Source: Clostridium sp. BNL1100 (GTDB lineage Bacteria > Bacillota > Clostridia > Acetivibrionales > DSM-1351). From it: a stretch of 64,000 bases of DNA. Below, piece after piece: positions 26,357-35,111 of the stretch (the stretch's first letter is position 1; every line of letters starts with the position of its first letter). The translations under genes were made by a program, and so were the position numbers. The stretch is taken from contig NC_016791.1 of the NCBI RefSeq assembly GCF_000244875.1, positions 4,221,001 to 4,285,000 on the forward strand, given 5' to 3'. The notes under the pieces were generated by a model. That model did no database searches and was not told the origin of the DNA. It was given only the letters and a program-made list of their open reading frames with translations.

Positions 26357-27463
26357 TCAATTAGAGGGCTGTAATTTCTTTTTTCTAGAAAATATTTTTC
26401 TGGCTTCAATTACTATAAAAGTTGTAACAGGAAGAATTACCTGAAAAATAATAGCATAATATTTATAAAAATTATTTGACCAGTCAAACATTTCTGAAGT
26501 GTTACTATAAACTATTACTGATAAAATCGACATAGCAAGCCCCAGCAGCGCCACTATATGCCTATAGCTTTTTAATCCCAGCAAATGTGCTACACCAATA
26601 CTCGTACTGTACAAGCATATGTTACTTTTAATAAAACCTGCAAAAAGAAAAACCGTTGCAACAGTTATCTCTAACCTTTGTAGGAAATCACCTATGTTTA
26701 CCAGTCGCACGGAAGCATATGTCGGGAAAAAGATAACTTCTATATTAGGTACTCCTATAGACAAAAGTGTACGAACAGAAACCATCAATATAGATATTCC
26801 GCTTATTAGTAAACTTAAAAAATAAACTTTATAAACGCTCTTTTGTTCCCTGAGGTGGCTGAGAACTGCTAAAAAAATTATAGTCTCTGCAAAAGGAAAT
26901 GCTTCTACGGAGAATGCACTGTCAATAACTGGCCTCATTCCATAATAAAGTACAGGTTTCAGGTTCTTAAAATTCAATAAAGGTGCGAATAATAGGGTAA
27001 CTGTGAAAACTACGAACAAAGTGAACGGGAGCATTATAGCTGTCCACCTGCAAATTACTTCAATACCTGCTTTCACAGCCCATATACATAAAAAAATCAT
27101 AAATAAGCCAACAATGTTCTGGGGAGTTTTAGGTAGTGAAACAGTTACTATAAACTCTGTAAAATTTCTAATTACAAGTGAACCAAGATGAAAAGAGTAC
27201 CAAATAAACATCAAGGACATAATCTTTCCTATTACTTTACCAAAAACATTATCAAAAATCTCATATATATTTTTCCCGGGATATAACATTTGAATCTTGC
27301 TATAAAGTAATAGAATAGGAACACTCATCAGCATTGATATTAAAATTGCAAGCCAGACATCATGTTTGGCAGATCCTCCTGCACCAAGCACAAGTGTACT
27401 GCCTAATGTGTACATAATCATTACGGCTGAAGCTTGCTTTTGAGAAACCAGCTCTTTGCTCAT
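26357..27463 (-). CDS. Spore germination permease (GerKB/GerAB type)
   Basis: 368 residues with ten predicted membrane helices, an APC-superfamily transporter of the endospore germination family (SKELVSQKQASAVMIMYTLG start, typical of GerAB/KB). It forms the germinant-binding or transport subunit of a GerA-type receptor in the spore inner membrane. It is last in a four-gene minus-strand operon: A, C, small D-like, B. Germinant (amino acid or sugar) cannot be predicted. Confidence 0.92.
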   Translation of the reverse strand: MSKELVSQKQASAVMIMYTLGSTLVLGAGGSAKHDVWLAILISMLMSVPILLLYSKIQMLYPGKNIYEIFDNVFGKVIGKIMSLMFIWYSFHLGSLVIRNFTEFIVTVSLPKTPQNIVGLFMIFLCIWAVKAGIEVICRWTAIMLPFTLFVVFTVTLLFAPLLNFKNLKPVLYYGMRPVIDSAFSVEAFPFAETIIFLAVLSHLREQKSVYKVYFLSLLISGISILMVSVRTLLSIGVPNIEVIFFPTYASVRLVNIGDFLQRLEITVATVFLFAGFIKSNICLYSTSIGVAHLLGLKSYRHIVALLGLAMSILSVIVYSNTSEMFDWSNNFYKYYAIIFQVILPVTTFIVIEARKIFSRKKKLQPSN

Positions 27464-27492
27464 ATTTTCTTCCCTCCTGCATTACCAAAGAA

Positions 27493-27717
27493 TTAATTTC
27501 TATCTAAATTCCAAATCATAATAACCAACTCCTTTAGATATTTGGAGAGACTCGGAATTCTTATATCTAATGCGATTACTAACGCACTGAAATATACCAG
27601 TACGGAAAATGAGACAAGCAACCAGAAAACAGGTCGTTTATTTATTTTAAATATTTGGTTAAGATCCTTTATGACATAGAAAACTATAATAATGCTGAAC
27701 AATAAAAAGTATGTCAT
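27493..27717 (-). CDS. Small two-helix membrane protein of the ger operon (D-subunit-like)
   Basis: 74 residues with hydrophobic segments at about 2-15 and 30-50. It lies between the C- and B-subunit genes, four bases after the former. Small two-helix D subunits are known in some GerA-type operons and tune receptor activity; assignment rests on size and position. Confidence 0.7.
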   Translation of the reverse strand: MTYFLLFSIIIVFYVIKDLNQIFKINKRPVFWLLVSFSVLVYFSALVIALDIRIPSLSKYLKELVIMIWNLDRN

Positions 27718-27721
27718 CTTC

Positions 27722-28855
27722 TTAGTCTCCTATCATAATTTTTTTGGAAAGTAACCCTGAGTTACTTATCTTAACATCAACATTTACGTTCACAGGAACA
27801 TTCTTGAAAATAGTATCCCAGTCAGGATTTATTTTCTTCCATAACTCCGGGATGTCCTGCCTTACACTCCTACCAAAGCCAAAAATATCAATTCCATATT
27901 CATTTTGGACTGCTTTTATAACATTTTTAACCCTACTTTGCAATGTCTTTTGCGCTTCAATTTGTATTTTGTCTATGTCCTTCACATTTTGAAATTTAGT
28001 AAAATCAATTTCACTAATGGAGACTTTTGTTTTAATATTTATTTCAAAGTGCAACTTCCCATTAGTGTATACAGGTTTTAATTTGGTTTTATTCCTTATA
28101 ATTTTTAATGTAATATCGCTATCATTTACAACAAATAGGCCTCCCTTAATTTTGTTCATTACAAAAAGAAAGTATTTAGTATCTTCCTGGTCGAACATAT
28201 ACTCAAGCTTGTCCTTATTAAAAACTGCTGTACCTAATAGCTGTGATGTCTCCTGCCCCGAGTTTTCCGTTAATCCTACCACCGGCATTACCGGTGAGAT
28301 ACCCGATTCTCCTAAAGAATTTATAAACTCATATATTTCAACTTTTGGGGACTTCTCCAATTCTTTTTCAAGATCAAGCATCTTATTTAGTTCATAAGAA
28401 CGGACTTCAGTTGTAATACTTTGCGAATCCAGTATTTCCTCTGCGGTATTTTCTTTAGAAACCAGAATATCAATTGTTAACCTGAATTCAGGATCCCTGC
28501 TAAATACATCAAGAATTTGTACTATACCTTCCTTGGCAACATCTTTACTTATAATAAGAATCTCAGTGTGACCCCAATAAAGTTTATTGGCATTAAAACT
28601 AATTGCATTGCGTACAGCATCAACTATAGAGGCTCCGTAGCATTCCAGTTTCTTAGAGTGTACTTTTGCTTCTACTCCTCCAGTTTTTAAATCAATAATT
28701 TCAATACTCAACTTATATTTACCGTCAGAGGTTTTGTCAATTGCGGCTCCTGATACTATTGACATATTGTTTATTTCTCTATAATTCCAACATCCTGTAC
28801 AAAAAATGCCAAGTACATTAAGCATTAATAGAGCACAAAATAATCTTTTAATCAT
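27722..28855 (-). CDS. Ger(x)C-family germination lipoprotein
   Basis: 377 residues. Lipoprotein signal with lipobox IFCTGC-W (Cys22), then the three-domain GerAC/KC body (SIVSGAAIDKTSDGKYKLSI near 33-52; C-terminal LQSRVKNVIKAVQNEYGIDIFG, an amphipathic region conserved in the family). It is the outer-face subunit of the receptor. Its ATG overlaps the stop of the A-subunit gene by four bases. Confidence 0.93.
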   Translation of the reverse strand: MIKRLFCALLMLNVLGIFCTGCWNYREINNMSIVSGAAIDKTSDGKYKLSIEIIDLKTGGVEAKVHSKKLECYGASIVDAVRNAISFNANKLYWGHTEILIISKDVAKEGIVQILDVFSRDPEFRLTIDILVSKENTAEEILDSQSITTEVRSYELNKMLDLEKELEKSPKVEIYEFINSLGESGISPVMPVVGLTENSGQETSQLLGTAVFNKDKLEYMFDQEDTKYFLFVMNKIKGGLFVVNDSDITLKIIRNKTKLKPVYTNGKLHFEINIKTKVSISEIDFTKFQNVKDIDKIQIEAQKTLQSRVKNVIKAVQNEYGIDIFGFGRSVRQDIPELWKKINPDWDTIFKNVPVNVNVDVKISNSGLLSKKIMIGD

Positions 28856-30405
28856 TTTTTTCTCCCTATCGCTTGTCTCTTCATATTATCGGTAGAAATC
28901 AATTTAGGTCTTTTTTTCATATTCCATAATGGAGCTCTTATTATAGTATCTTTTAATTCATATGGGTTCATAGAAGTTAAATATAACAAATAGGGAACCC
29001 CAAAGGACCGCATCTCGCACAGATGTAATAAAGCGCCGGTAATACCGAAAATCAGACCATAAAAACCTAAAAATGCAGATAATAAAAGAAAAATAACTCT
29101 ACAAATAATAGCCGCTCCTTGAATTTTTGGAATCATAAGACTGGTAATTCCCGAAATTGCTACTACAATAACAATAGGGGCGCTCACAATTTTTGCTTCT
29201 ACAGATGCCTGACCTAATACTAATGCGCCAACTATACTAAGTGCCTGTCCTATATTGGTTGGCATTCGGGTACCGGTTTCTCTCAATATTTCAAAGACAA
29301 TTAAAAGCAACATTATCTCGACTATAGTCGGAAAAGGCACTCCCTGCCTCGCAGCTGATATACTTATCAGCAAGGGTGTAGGTATCATTTCCTGATGAAA
29401 AGTCATAAGGGCTACGTATATCGCCGGGACACTTACTGTCAGTATAAACCCTAGTATTCTTAGTATTCTGCTTATTGATGAGAAGTAATAATTTATATAG
29501 TAGTCCTCGTTAACCTGAAAGTATTCAATAAACAAGTGAGGAGCTGTAAGTGCAACAGGAGTTCCATCTACAATAATAGCTATTCTCCCTTCCAACAGTT
29601 TTCCTACAACAACATCAGGCCGTTCAGTGCTTCCCACTGTTTTGAAAGGCGAATATGGTTCATCATCAATAAGTTCTCCTATATAACCGGCTGCAAGCAC
29701 ACCGTCAATTTTGATGCTCTTGAGTCTCGCTTCCACTTCATTTAAAATTTTATGGTTTACCAAACTATCCAAATAACAAATGCATATCTTTGTATTAGTC
29801 TTGGTGCCCAAATTCATAAACTTAAATTTTAGATCCGGGGTTTCCAATCTTTTTCGCAGCAATGACAAATTAATCATTAAAGGCTCTGTAAACCCTTCTC
29901 TCGGACCTCTTATAAGTTTCTCGGATTCCGGTTCTTGAATAGCTCTGCTCTTTACTCCAATCGAACTGATAATCAATGCCTCGGAGGAATCCTCAAGCAA
30001 CAAAACAGTATCACCTTTTAATATTGAATTTGTTAATAAATTTACATCTGAACTTTTCTTGATATTATCCGATGTAATTACTCTATTCTGAAATTGATTT
30101 AAGGTGTCATTATTATTTTTTAAGTTGTTATCCTGCATAATCGGCCGGAGTATAGTTTCGCTGACTACAGTAGTGTCAATCATTTCCTCCATAAAAAGAA
30201 CGCAGCATTTTATTGACTTATTGTATTGGTTCTCAACATTTCTTATAATTAAGGTGTCATCATCTCGAAAGATATTCCTGAACAGGTCTATATTTTTTGA
30301 TAATGTTGATGAAATGCTGCCTGCTTTAGACTTTTCTCCGTTTGCAACGGATTTATTTTTAGCATTATTTTTATCTCTTTTCCATAAGCCCAATATAATC
30401 ACCAT
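28852..30405 (-). CDS. GerA-family spore germination protein (GerKA type)
   Basis: 517 residues: a Lys-rich cytoplasmic N-terminal domain with VRGPREGFTEPLMINLSLLR near 164-185 (a family signature), and a C-terminal half with about five helices, including ATRPERP-like PVGSTERPDVVVGKLLEG and MPTNIGQALSIVGALVLGQA. It is the A subunit of a GerA-type receptor and first in the operon. Ribosome binding upstream of the ATG at 30405 is weak. An amphipathic oligomerising N-terminal region is present as in other GerAA proteins. Confidence 0.93.
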   Translation of the reverse strand: MVIILGLWKRDKNNAKNKSVANGEKSKAGSISSTLSKNIDLFRNIFRDDDTLIIRNVENQYNKSIKCCVLFMEEMIDTTVVSETILRPIMQDNNLKNNNDTLNQFQNRVITSDNIKKSSDVNLLTNSILKGDTVLLLEDSSEALIISSIGVKSRAIQEPESEKLIRGPREGFTEPLMINLSLLRKRLETPDLKFKFMNLGTKTNTKICICYLDSLVNHKILNEVEARLKSIKIDGVLAAGYIGELIDDEPYSPFKTVGSTERPDVVVGKLLEGRIAIIVDGTPVALTAPHLFIEYFQVNEDYYINYYFSSISRILRILGFILTVSVPAIYVALMTFHQEMIPTPLLISISAARQGVPFPTIVEIMLLLIVFEILRETGTRMPTNIGQALSIVGALVLGQASVEAKIVSAPIVIVVAISGITSLMIPKIQGAAIICRVIFLLLSAFLGFYGLIFGITGALLHLCEMRSFGVPYLLYLTSMNPYELKDTIIRAPLWNMKKRPKLISTDNMKRQAIGRKK

Positions 30406-30483
30406 GTCCGTAAATTTTTATTATTGTATGTAACATAAACAAAATTATTCTGTAGGTTATTAGACATATTTATTGAGAACGAC

Positions 30484-30518
30484 AAAAAAACTTCCAAAGT
30501 TAAACCTTGGAAGTTTTT
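30484..30518 (-). terminator. Terminator of the initiator tRNA gene
   Basis: AACTTCCAAGG and CTTTGGAAGTT stem followed by seven T on the minus strand, beginning seven bases after the CCA end. Confidence 0.85.
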
Positions 30519-30524
30519 CATTCA

Positions 30525-30600
<76 letters not shown>

Positions 30601-30843
30601 ATGACTGTATTTATAAGTATGCTCAGCAGTTAGAAGTTTTATTCATTACCGCCGACAACTATTATAATTTAACACATTACTTTTAAAATTGCAAGTATTA
30701 TTTTAATAGAATTTTAAATTCAATAAAAGGAGACAATATTCTAAATAAATTTACAAAAAGTATATACATTTTACACAATAATGTTATTTAATTATATATG
30801 GCTAGGCCTTTTTAATAGTTATTTACACATAGGAGGATTTAAA

Positions 30844-31467
30844 ATGATTAAAAACCTTTTTAAAAAAACTGCATTTTTCATAATTACCGGACTTATATTT
30901 ACCGTCTTACTTTCGGGCTGCGGTAAGCCGGGTTCACAGGGAAGTTCAAACCAGCCTTCAGGTCATCCCAAAATTCAGTTTGAGATGGAAAATGGAGATA
31001 AGATGACTTTTGAGCTTTATCCGGAATACGCTCCCGAAACCGTAAAAAACTTTGTATCGTTAGCCGAATCCGGTTTTTATAATGGCTTGACCTTCCACAG
31101 AATAATAAAGGGATTTATGGTACAGGGCGGTGACCCAAATGGTAACGGGTCAGGAGGCTCGGACAAGAACATAAAAGGTGAATTCAGCTCAAATGGGTTT
31201 ACGCAAAACACATTAAACCACACCAAAGGTATTATATCTATGGCAAGAAGCGGTGATCCTGATTCTGCATCCAGTCAGTTCTTTATAATGGATGGAACAG
31301 CAGCCACCCTTGACGGCGAATATGCGGCATTCGGCAAACTGACAAGTGGTGAAGAAACCTTGGACAAGATAGCCAATACCCCTGTAGAATTAGATCCGAA
31401 TTCAGGTGAAGTTTCACACCCGACTGAAAAAGTAATTATTAAAACAGTAACAGTCCTTGAAAAATAA
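30844..31467 (+). CDS. Cyclophilin-type peptidylprolyl isomerase lipoprotein
   Basis: 207 residues from the ATG at 30844 (AGGAGGATTTAAA upstream). Lipobox LLSGC-G at residue 22-27, a short Ser/Gly linker, then a single-domain cyclophilin: FHRIIKGFMVQGGDPNGNG holds catalytic Arg and Gln, followed by GIISMARSGDPDSASSQFFI. It should speed prolyl folding of exported proteins at the cell surface. Monocistronic, with a strong terminator just after. Confidence 0.94.
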   Translation: MIKNLFKKTAFFIITGLIFTVLLSGCGKPGSQGSSNQPSGHPKIQFEMENGDKMTFELYPEYAPETVKNFVSLAESGFYNGLTFHRIIKGFMVQGGDPNGNGSGGSDKNIKGEFSSNGFTQNTLNHTKGIISMARSGDPDSASSQFFIMDGTAATLDGEYAAFGKLTSGEETLDKIANTPVELDPNSGEVSHPTEKVIIKTVTVLEK

Positions 31468-31472
31468 TTCTT

Positions 31473-31525
31473 AAAGCATATTATCGAAGAACATATAATA
31501 ATTTTTCGATTAATATGCTTTTTTA
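31473..31525 (+). terminator. Terminator after the cyclophilin gene
   Basis: AAAGCATATTATCGAA and TTCGATTAATATGCTTT form a long stem followed by TTTTTT. Confidence 0.85.
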
Positions 31526-31637
31526 TTTCTTTATCTTTTAACTTGTATTTATGATAATATTTCTATAAAATAACATTAAATACTCCAGTTTCTAAAACTG
31601 GTAATAGTAGTACTGATTTGTAAAGTGGGGTTTTAAC

Positions 31638-33236
31638 ATGAATATTTCCAAACAGCTCGATGTAGCACCCTTTCATAGTGACTTTGCTAATTGTTTAGAA
31701 GAATGTATGATTTCTGTATCAAATTTCTACCATCGAGATTATATTTTAATGTATTCCCAAGCATGGGGATTTTGGTTTGATATTAATAACTATAAAATAA
31801 AAGGTACAGGTAATTCAATAAAGGACGACAGAGGCAATGTATACGATCTTTATCAACACTATCACGGTATTAATATAACTTTTGATCATAATAATAATCC
31901 TCAAGAAGTAATTAATATTATAACCAGTCATATTATGGTGGATAATCCCATCGGAATATTTATGGACACTTTCTATTATTCCTGGGACCCAAATAAGAAC
32001 CAACATGGAAAACACTGGTTCCTCATAACTGGTGTTGATTCGGAAAAAGAAGCTTTTTACTGCACTGACCCCTATTTTTTGCAAAAAGATGCCATACTTG
32101 GTTTCAATGATTTTATAAATGGATATCTTGGAGTATTGTTTACTTTTGAAATAACCAATGCTGAAATATTTGACTACGATTGGAAAGAGCTTATGTTAAC
32201 CTTTTCAAAAAGGCTTAACGGTGAAAACGGTGGGAAAAATATTTTCAGCAGTATGGAAGATTTTGCAGCTAGTGTTGAAGACGGATTTTGTATAGAAAAA
32301 GAAACCGCTTTAATCAGAAGAGTTATCGACATGCCTTACTACGTTAACCTTCAATCCGTAAATCGAGGAAGGCTTCAATATGCAAGATTTCTTGAACATA
32401 CAGCAGCAAAGTACGATGTCCCCGAATTACTCCCCATTTCCGAAAAACTTAAGCAGGTAAGCTATAAATGGGATGTGTTGAGAGGAATTTTAACTAAGGC
32501 TATTCTGACTAAAAATGAGGCAATTATTAAATCTAAAATCCCACCTCATATCAGAGAAATCGCAAGCATTGAAAAAGAAAATCTAAATCTTCTGATTAAA
32601 ACCGCATCAGGTACTTCACACGCTAATAACAATATCTTAAAGAAATTTGAAAGGGTATCTAATATACCGGAAAATATAAATTTCAACAGCTATTCTTATA
32701 TAGATTTATCAAATTACTTCAATAATAAGGGTTTTGGAGAATTGTTGGACGAAACCGGCAAATCGAACCTGAATGGTGCAGGAATGTTTTTTGTTTCTGA
32801 TGATATTCCTTCTGAAGATATATGGGAAGTTGATAACATGAAATTTAAGTTCCCGAAGGTAGTTGAAAGCCAATTTGATAATATTTCATGTTCCGGTCAG
32901 GAACTGGAATTTTATCCCACCGATTGCAGCAATATAATGTTGCTTGGAACGGCAGACTTCGGAAGTTTTAAGGAATCAATAACTCTCAGATTTATTGATG
33001 GCAGTACCGAAGAAATAAATATAGGCTTTACAGAGTTGGTTTTTGCCCCTCTGTATGGTGAATCTGTCGCATGGGAGGGTAGGGCCTGCGAACGTCTTGA
33101 CGGCAAAATACAGGTTCATAATTCCAAAGTAAAAATATTTGCAAAAACCTATAAGTTGAACAATCCCGGTGTGGTAAGAGGTATTTCCCTTCCCTACCTT
33201 CCCAATATGCATATATTCGCTATTACAATGGTATAA
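31638..33236 (+). CDS. BtrH N-terminal-like (papain-fold) protein with C-terminal beta-sandwich
   Basis: 532 residues, no signal peptide. The first 170 residues match the BtrH_N/C39-like pattern: a Cys in FANCLEECMISVSNFY (Cys19), His in GKHWFLITGVD (about 118-128) and Asp in YCTDPYFL, a possible Cys-His-Asp triad. In butirosin synthesis BtrH transfers an acyl group from a carrier protein. The middle is helical; residues 415-532 look like a beta-sandwich carbohydrate- or ligand-binding domain ending in HIFAITMV. No synthesis gene cluster is next to it, so its substrate is unknown. GTGGGG lies before the ATG. Confidence 0.65.
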   Translation: MNISKQLDVAPFHSDFANCLEECMISVSNFYHRDYILMYSQAWGFWFDINNYKIKGTGNSIKDDRGNVYDLYQHYHGINITFDHNNNPQEVINIITSHIMVDNPIGIFMDTFYYSWDPNKNQHGKHWFLITGVDSEKEAFYCTDPYFLQKDAILGFNDFINGYLGVLFTFEITNAEIFDYDWKELMLTFSKRLNGENGGKNIFSSMEDFAASVEDGFCIEKETALIRRVIDMPYYVNLQSVNRGRLQYARFLEHTAAKYDVPELLPISEKLKQVSYKWDVLRGILTKAILTKNEAIIKSKIPPHIREIASIEKENLNLLIKTASGTSHANNNILKKFERVSNIPENINFNSYSYIDLSNYFNNKGFGELLDETGKSNLNGAGMFFVSDDIPSEDIWEVDNMKFKFPKVVESQFDNISCSGQELEFYPTDCSNIMLLGTADFGSFKESITLRFIDGSTEEINIGFTELVFAPLYGESVAWEGRACERLDGKIQVHNSKVKIFAKTYKLNNPGVVRGISLPYLPNMHIFAITMV

Positions 33237-33247
33237 GGAGCTTAATG

Positions 33248-33505
33248 CTAACTCTTTCCGTCCTTGTACCCTTCTATGTATAAAGCCTTGAATACTAATT
33301 CGGATATATCGTTGTTCAATTTATCGTATATTTCCAGAAGTCTTAGCTTGTCGTCACGTAAATCATTGGCTATCCGCTTTCTGGTTTCAATTAATTGATT
33401 CTGAAGTTCCATATAACTTATATTCAGACATTCTCTATTGCATACGGAAGTGATCCTGCCTTCTATGATATTATCAATTAATTTACCCCTGCTTTGGTCT
33501 CCCAT
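33248..33505 (-). CDS. Small unknown helical protein behind a LexA-type box
   Basis: 85 residues from the ATG at 33505 (TTTGGAGGTAAAAGGCTG upstream). It is charged and helical, with heptad-like LQNQLIETRKRIANDLRDD and an ending GYKDGKS; I do not recognise it. A sigmaA-type promoter with a perfect GAACATATGTTC box immediately precedes it, so it is probably DNA-damage induced. Its place at the end of the tail gene cluster invites the idea of an induction factor or a regulator of lysis, but this is inference. Confidence 0.7.
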   Translation of the reverse strand: MGDQSRGKLIDNIIEGRITSVCNRECLNISYMELQNQLIETRKRIANDLRDDKLRLLEIYDKLNNDISELVFKALYIEGYKDGKS

Positions 33506-33560
33506 CAGCCTTTTACCTCCAAATTCAATTAGTACTCGCACCTATTCCTTGTCATAAATA

Positions 33561-33572
33561 GAACATATGTTC
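33561..33572. promoter_or_regulatory. LexA/DinR (SOS) box
   Basis: GAACATATGTTC, a perfect palindrome equal to the Firmicute LexA core GAAC-N4-GTTC, ten bases downstream of the -10 box for the small gene at 33505. The palindrome extends to AAATAGAACATATGTTCTATTT. Confidence 0.8.
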
Positions 33573-33581
33573 TATTTATAT

Positions 33582-33610
33582 AGTATAATACTGTTCTTAA
33601 TTTCATTCAA
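33582..33610 (-). promoter_or_regulatory. Promoter of the SOS-controlled small gene
   Basis: TTGAAT (33610-33605), 17-base spacer, TATACT (33587-33582) on the minus strand. Confidence 0.65.
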
Positions 33611-33656
33611 CCCCTTTTCCATTGTTTATTTTTAAATACAATTATGGTAAACTCTG

Positions 33657-33827
33657 CTATGCTTTATTAAGCTTTACCGCAAAGAAAAATGAAACCGACA
33701 TTGTAGTCAAAGGTATTATTTCCTTAGCCTCCAGCTTTCCTCTAACAATGAACCCGATTAATGCTCCTACCAGAACAAAGGTAACTATTGTTTTTACATC
33801 AATTAGCTTTGCTATTTTCTCTTTCAT
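33657..33827 (-). CDS. Small holin-like membrane protein
   Basis: 56 residues, starting with GAGGAGAACGGAT before the ATG at 33827. Its ATG overlaps the endolysin stop by four bases (ATGA). The sequence has one clear hydrophobic segment (IVTFVLVGALIGFIVRG, about 14-30) and a second weaker one (TTMSVSFFFAV). Size, topology and coupling to the endolysin suggest a holin or holin partner alongside XhlA. Confidence 0.75.
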   Translation of the reverse strand: MKEKIAKLIDVKTIVTFVLVGALIGFIVRGKLEAKEIIPLTTMSVSFFFAVKLNKA

Positions 33828-34522
33828 ATCCGTTCTCCTCTCATTCTCTCAACTATGTTCATCACAAAATCCGGGAAATATTGTTCTGTTTTAAGCTTCT
33901 GCAGCCATATTTCAGGGTTTTTCTGAGTAATTCGAACAGTTTCCTCTGCTGATTCAAAGTTATTACCCAGTATCCTTTGGCATATTTTAACCATTTCTTG
34001 TGCTTTCCCTTTTGTTTTGGAGCCTACTATACCATCTACCGTAAGTCCCGTCACTGCTTGAAATTCTTTAACCGTCATGTCTTTTTTCACTCCCTTTAAA
34101 ACATTGTCCCTTATTGCTTCCTTTTGTAATAGGCTTAACCCGTTGTGTTCCAAAAGCTGAACATGCCATGGTTCATAGCTCATGGGTTTAACAAGTCCGT
34201 ATTTTTTCAGTTCCTCATTCTCAAGCAATTTGAACCAATTGTCGCAGATATCCATTGCAATACAGTAGCAATGATTGCTTTTGCCATATGCAGCAGCAAG
34301 GCACTCTCCGTTTTTACTGTACACAGAGCCATCTTCTCTCTGTCGACTGTCGGGATTACCTACCAAGACCTCTTTTGCTATAGTCTTCTGCTTCTCCACA
34401 CTCCTGTAGCCCGAGGTACAGAGGCAGTCCCGGCCTTTTGCAATACACAATATATTAATTGCATTTATTAGTTTTGGGTACACATAGGATTCGTCCTGAT
34501 ATTTAAACTTTACACAAGGCAT
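33824..34522 (-). CDS. Endolysin: M15 peptidase with peptidoglycan-binding C terminus
   Basis: 232 residues. The VanY/M15 zinc motifs are present: SNHCYCIAMDICDNW (first His and Asp, about residues 82-96) and EPWHVQLLEH (second His near 119). After them DMTVKEFQAVTGLTVDGIVG resembles half of a PG_binding_1 domain. Such enzymes cut cross-links in peptidoglycan (L-Ala-D-Glu or D-Ala-D-Ala type). It ends the tail gene cluster with XhlA and the small membrane gene as the lysis cassette that would release particles. No signal peptide, as expected for holin-dependent lysis. Confidence 0.88.
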   Translation of the reverse strand: MPCVKFKYQDESYVYPKLINAINILCIAKGRDCLCTSGYRSVEKQKTIAKEVLVGNPDSRQREDGSVYSKNGECLAAAYGKSNHCYCIAMDICDNWFKLLENEELKKYGLVKPMSYEPWHVQLLEHNGLSLLQKEAIRDNVLKGVKKDMTVKEFQAVTGLTVDGIVGSKTKGKAQEMVKICQRILGNNFESAEETVRITQKNPEIWLQKLKTEQYFPDFVMNIVERMRGERI

Positions 34523-34533
34523 GTTATCTCATC

Positions 34534-34788
34534 TCACTTTCCTGCAAATTTTAAAGCCCCTACTATAGCCCCAATTACTGTTATTGCGGTAGTGAGTGCT
34601 TTGATAAGCTCCAGTACAATCGGAGACCATGTTTTGGTTTCTGCTTCATTTCTCTTTTTGATATCTGTTTTTATTTCCATCAAATCCTCTTTTATTTCCT
34701 TAACGTACACTTTTGTCTCGGTGTGGTTTTGCTCCAGCGTTCTGATTCTTTCCTCATTTATACAACGATAGCCACACTCTCCAGTCAT
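34534..34788 (-). CDS. xhlA: XhlA-like haemolysin/holin-associated protein
   Basis: 84 residues from the ATG at 34788 (GGGAGGTTTGCCA upstream). It has a coiled-coil N-terminal half (RIRTLEQNHTETKVYVKEIK) and a C-terminal hydrophobic segment (LTTAITVIGAIVGALKFAG), exactly the XhlA plan of PBSX. XhlA acts with a holin and endolysin in host lysis. It is the first gene of the lysis group, placed just after a strong terminator. Confidence 0.85.
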   Translation of the reverse strand: MTGECGYRCINEERIRTLEQNHTETKVYVKEIKEDLMEIKTDIKKRNEAETKTWSPIVLELIKALTTAITVIGAIVGALKFAGK

Positions 34789-35111
34789 TGGCAAACCTCC
34801 CTTTCTACATGGCATAAAGCCAAAAAAGGATTACCCGGCTGTGGGTAATCCTTTTTTCGTTAAATCTGTACTATCCAGTTCTAGTAGTGCTGTTTGTACA
34901 GCTCTTTACAGCAATCTTTTACTCTATAGATTTCCTTTAATCTCCAGGCAAATGAATCATAAATTTTGTTAGCCATTTTACGAAATTTATTCTTGCGGCT
35001 AGTTGACTATTTGAATTACCGTGTTTCATTTTATAGTTTCAAATATGGGGAATATTCTCAAATAAAATTAAAAGACAATGTATTACTATTATTTGAATGA
35101 TATATCCCTTT
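34789..35111 (-). other. Gap between fibre gene and lysis genes
   Basis: Holds the 34822-34857 terminator and two overlapping short ATG frames without ribosome binding sites: 34937-35029 (30 residues, QLAARINFVKWLTKFMIHLP) and 34881-34976 (31 residues, DSFAWRLKEIYRVKDC). Both are possible small proteins but unsupported. The position is where PBSX has the small xkdW/xkdX genes; no match to those is seen. Confidence 0.35.
34822..34857 (-). terminator. Strong terminator between tail structural and lysis genes
   Basis: AAAAAAGGATTACCC, loop, GGGTAATCCTTTTTT: a 15-base perfect stem-loop with T-runs in both directions. It lies 34 bases upstream of the XhlA start, so lysis expression would need readthrough or antitermination or its own promoter. 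Confidence 0.85.
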
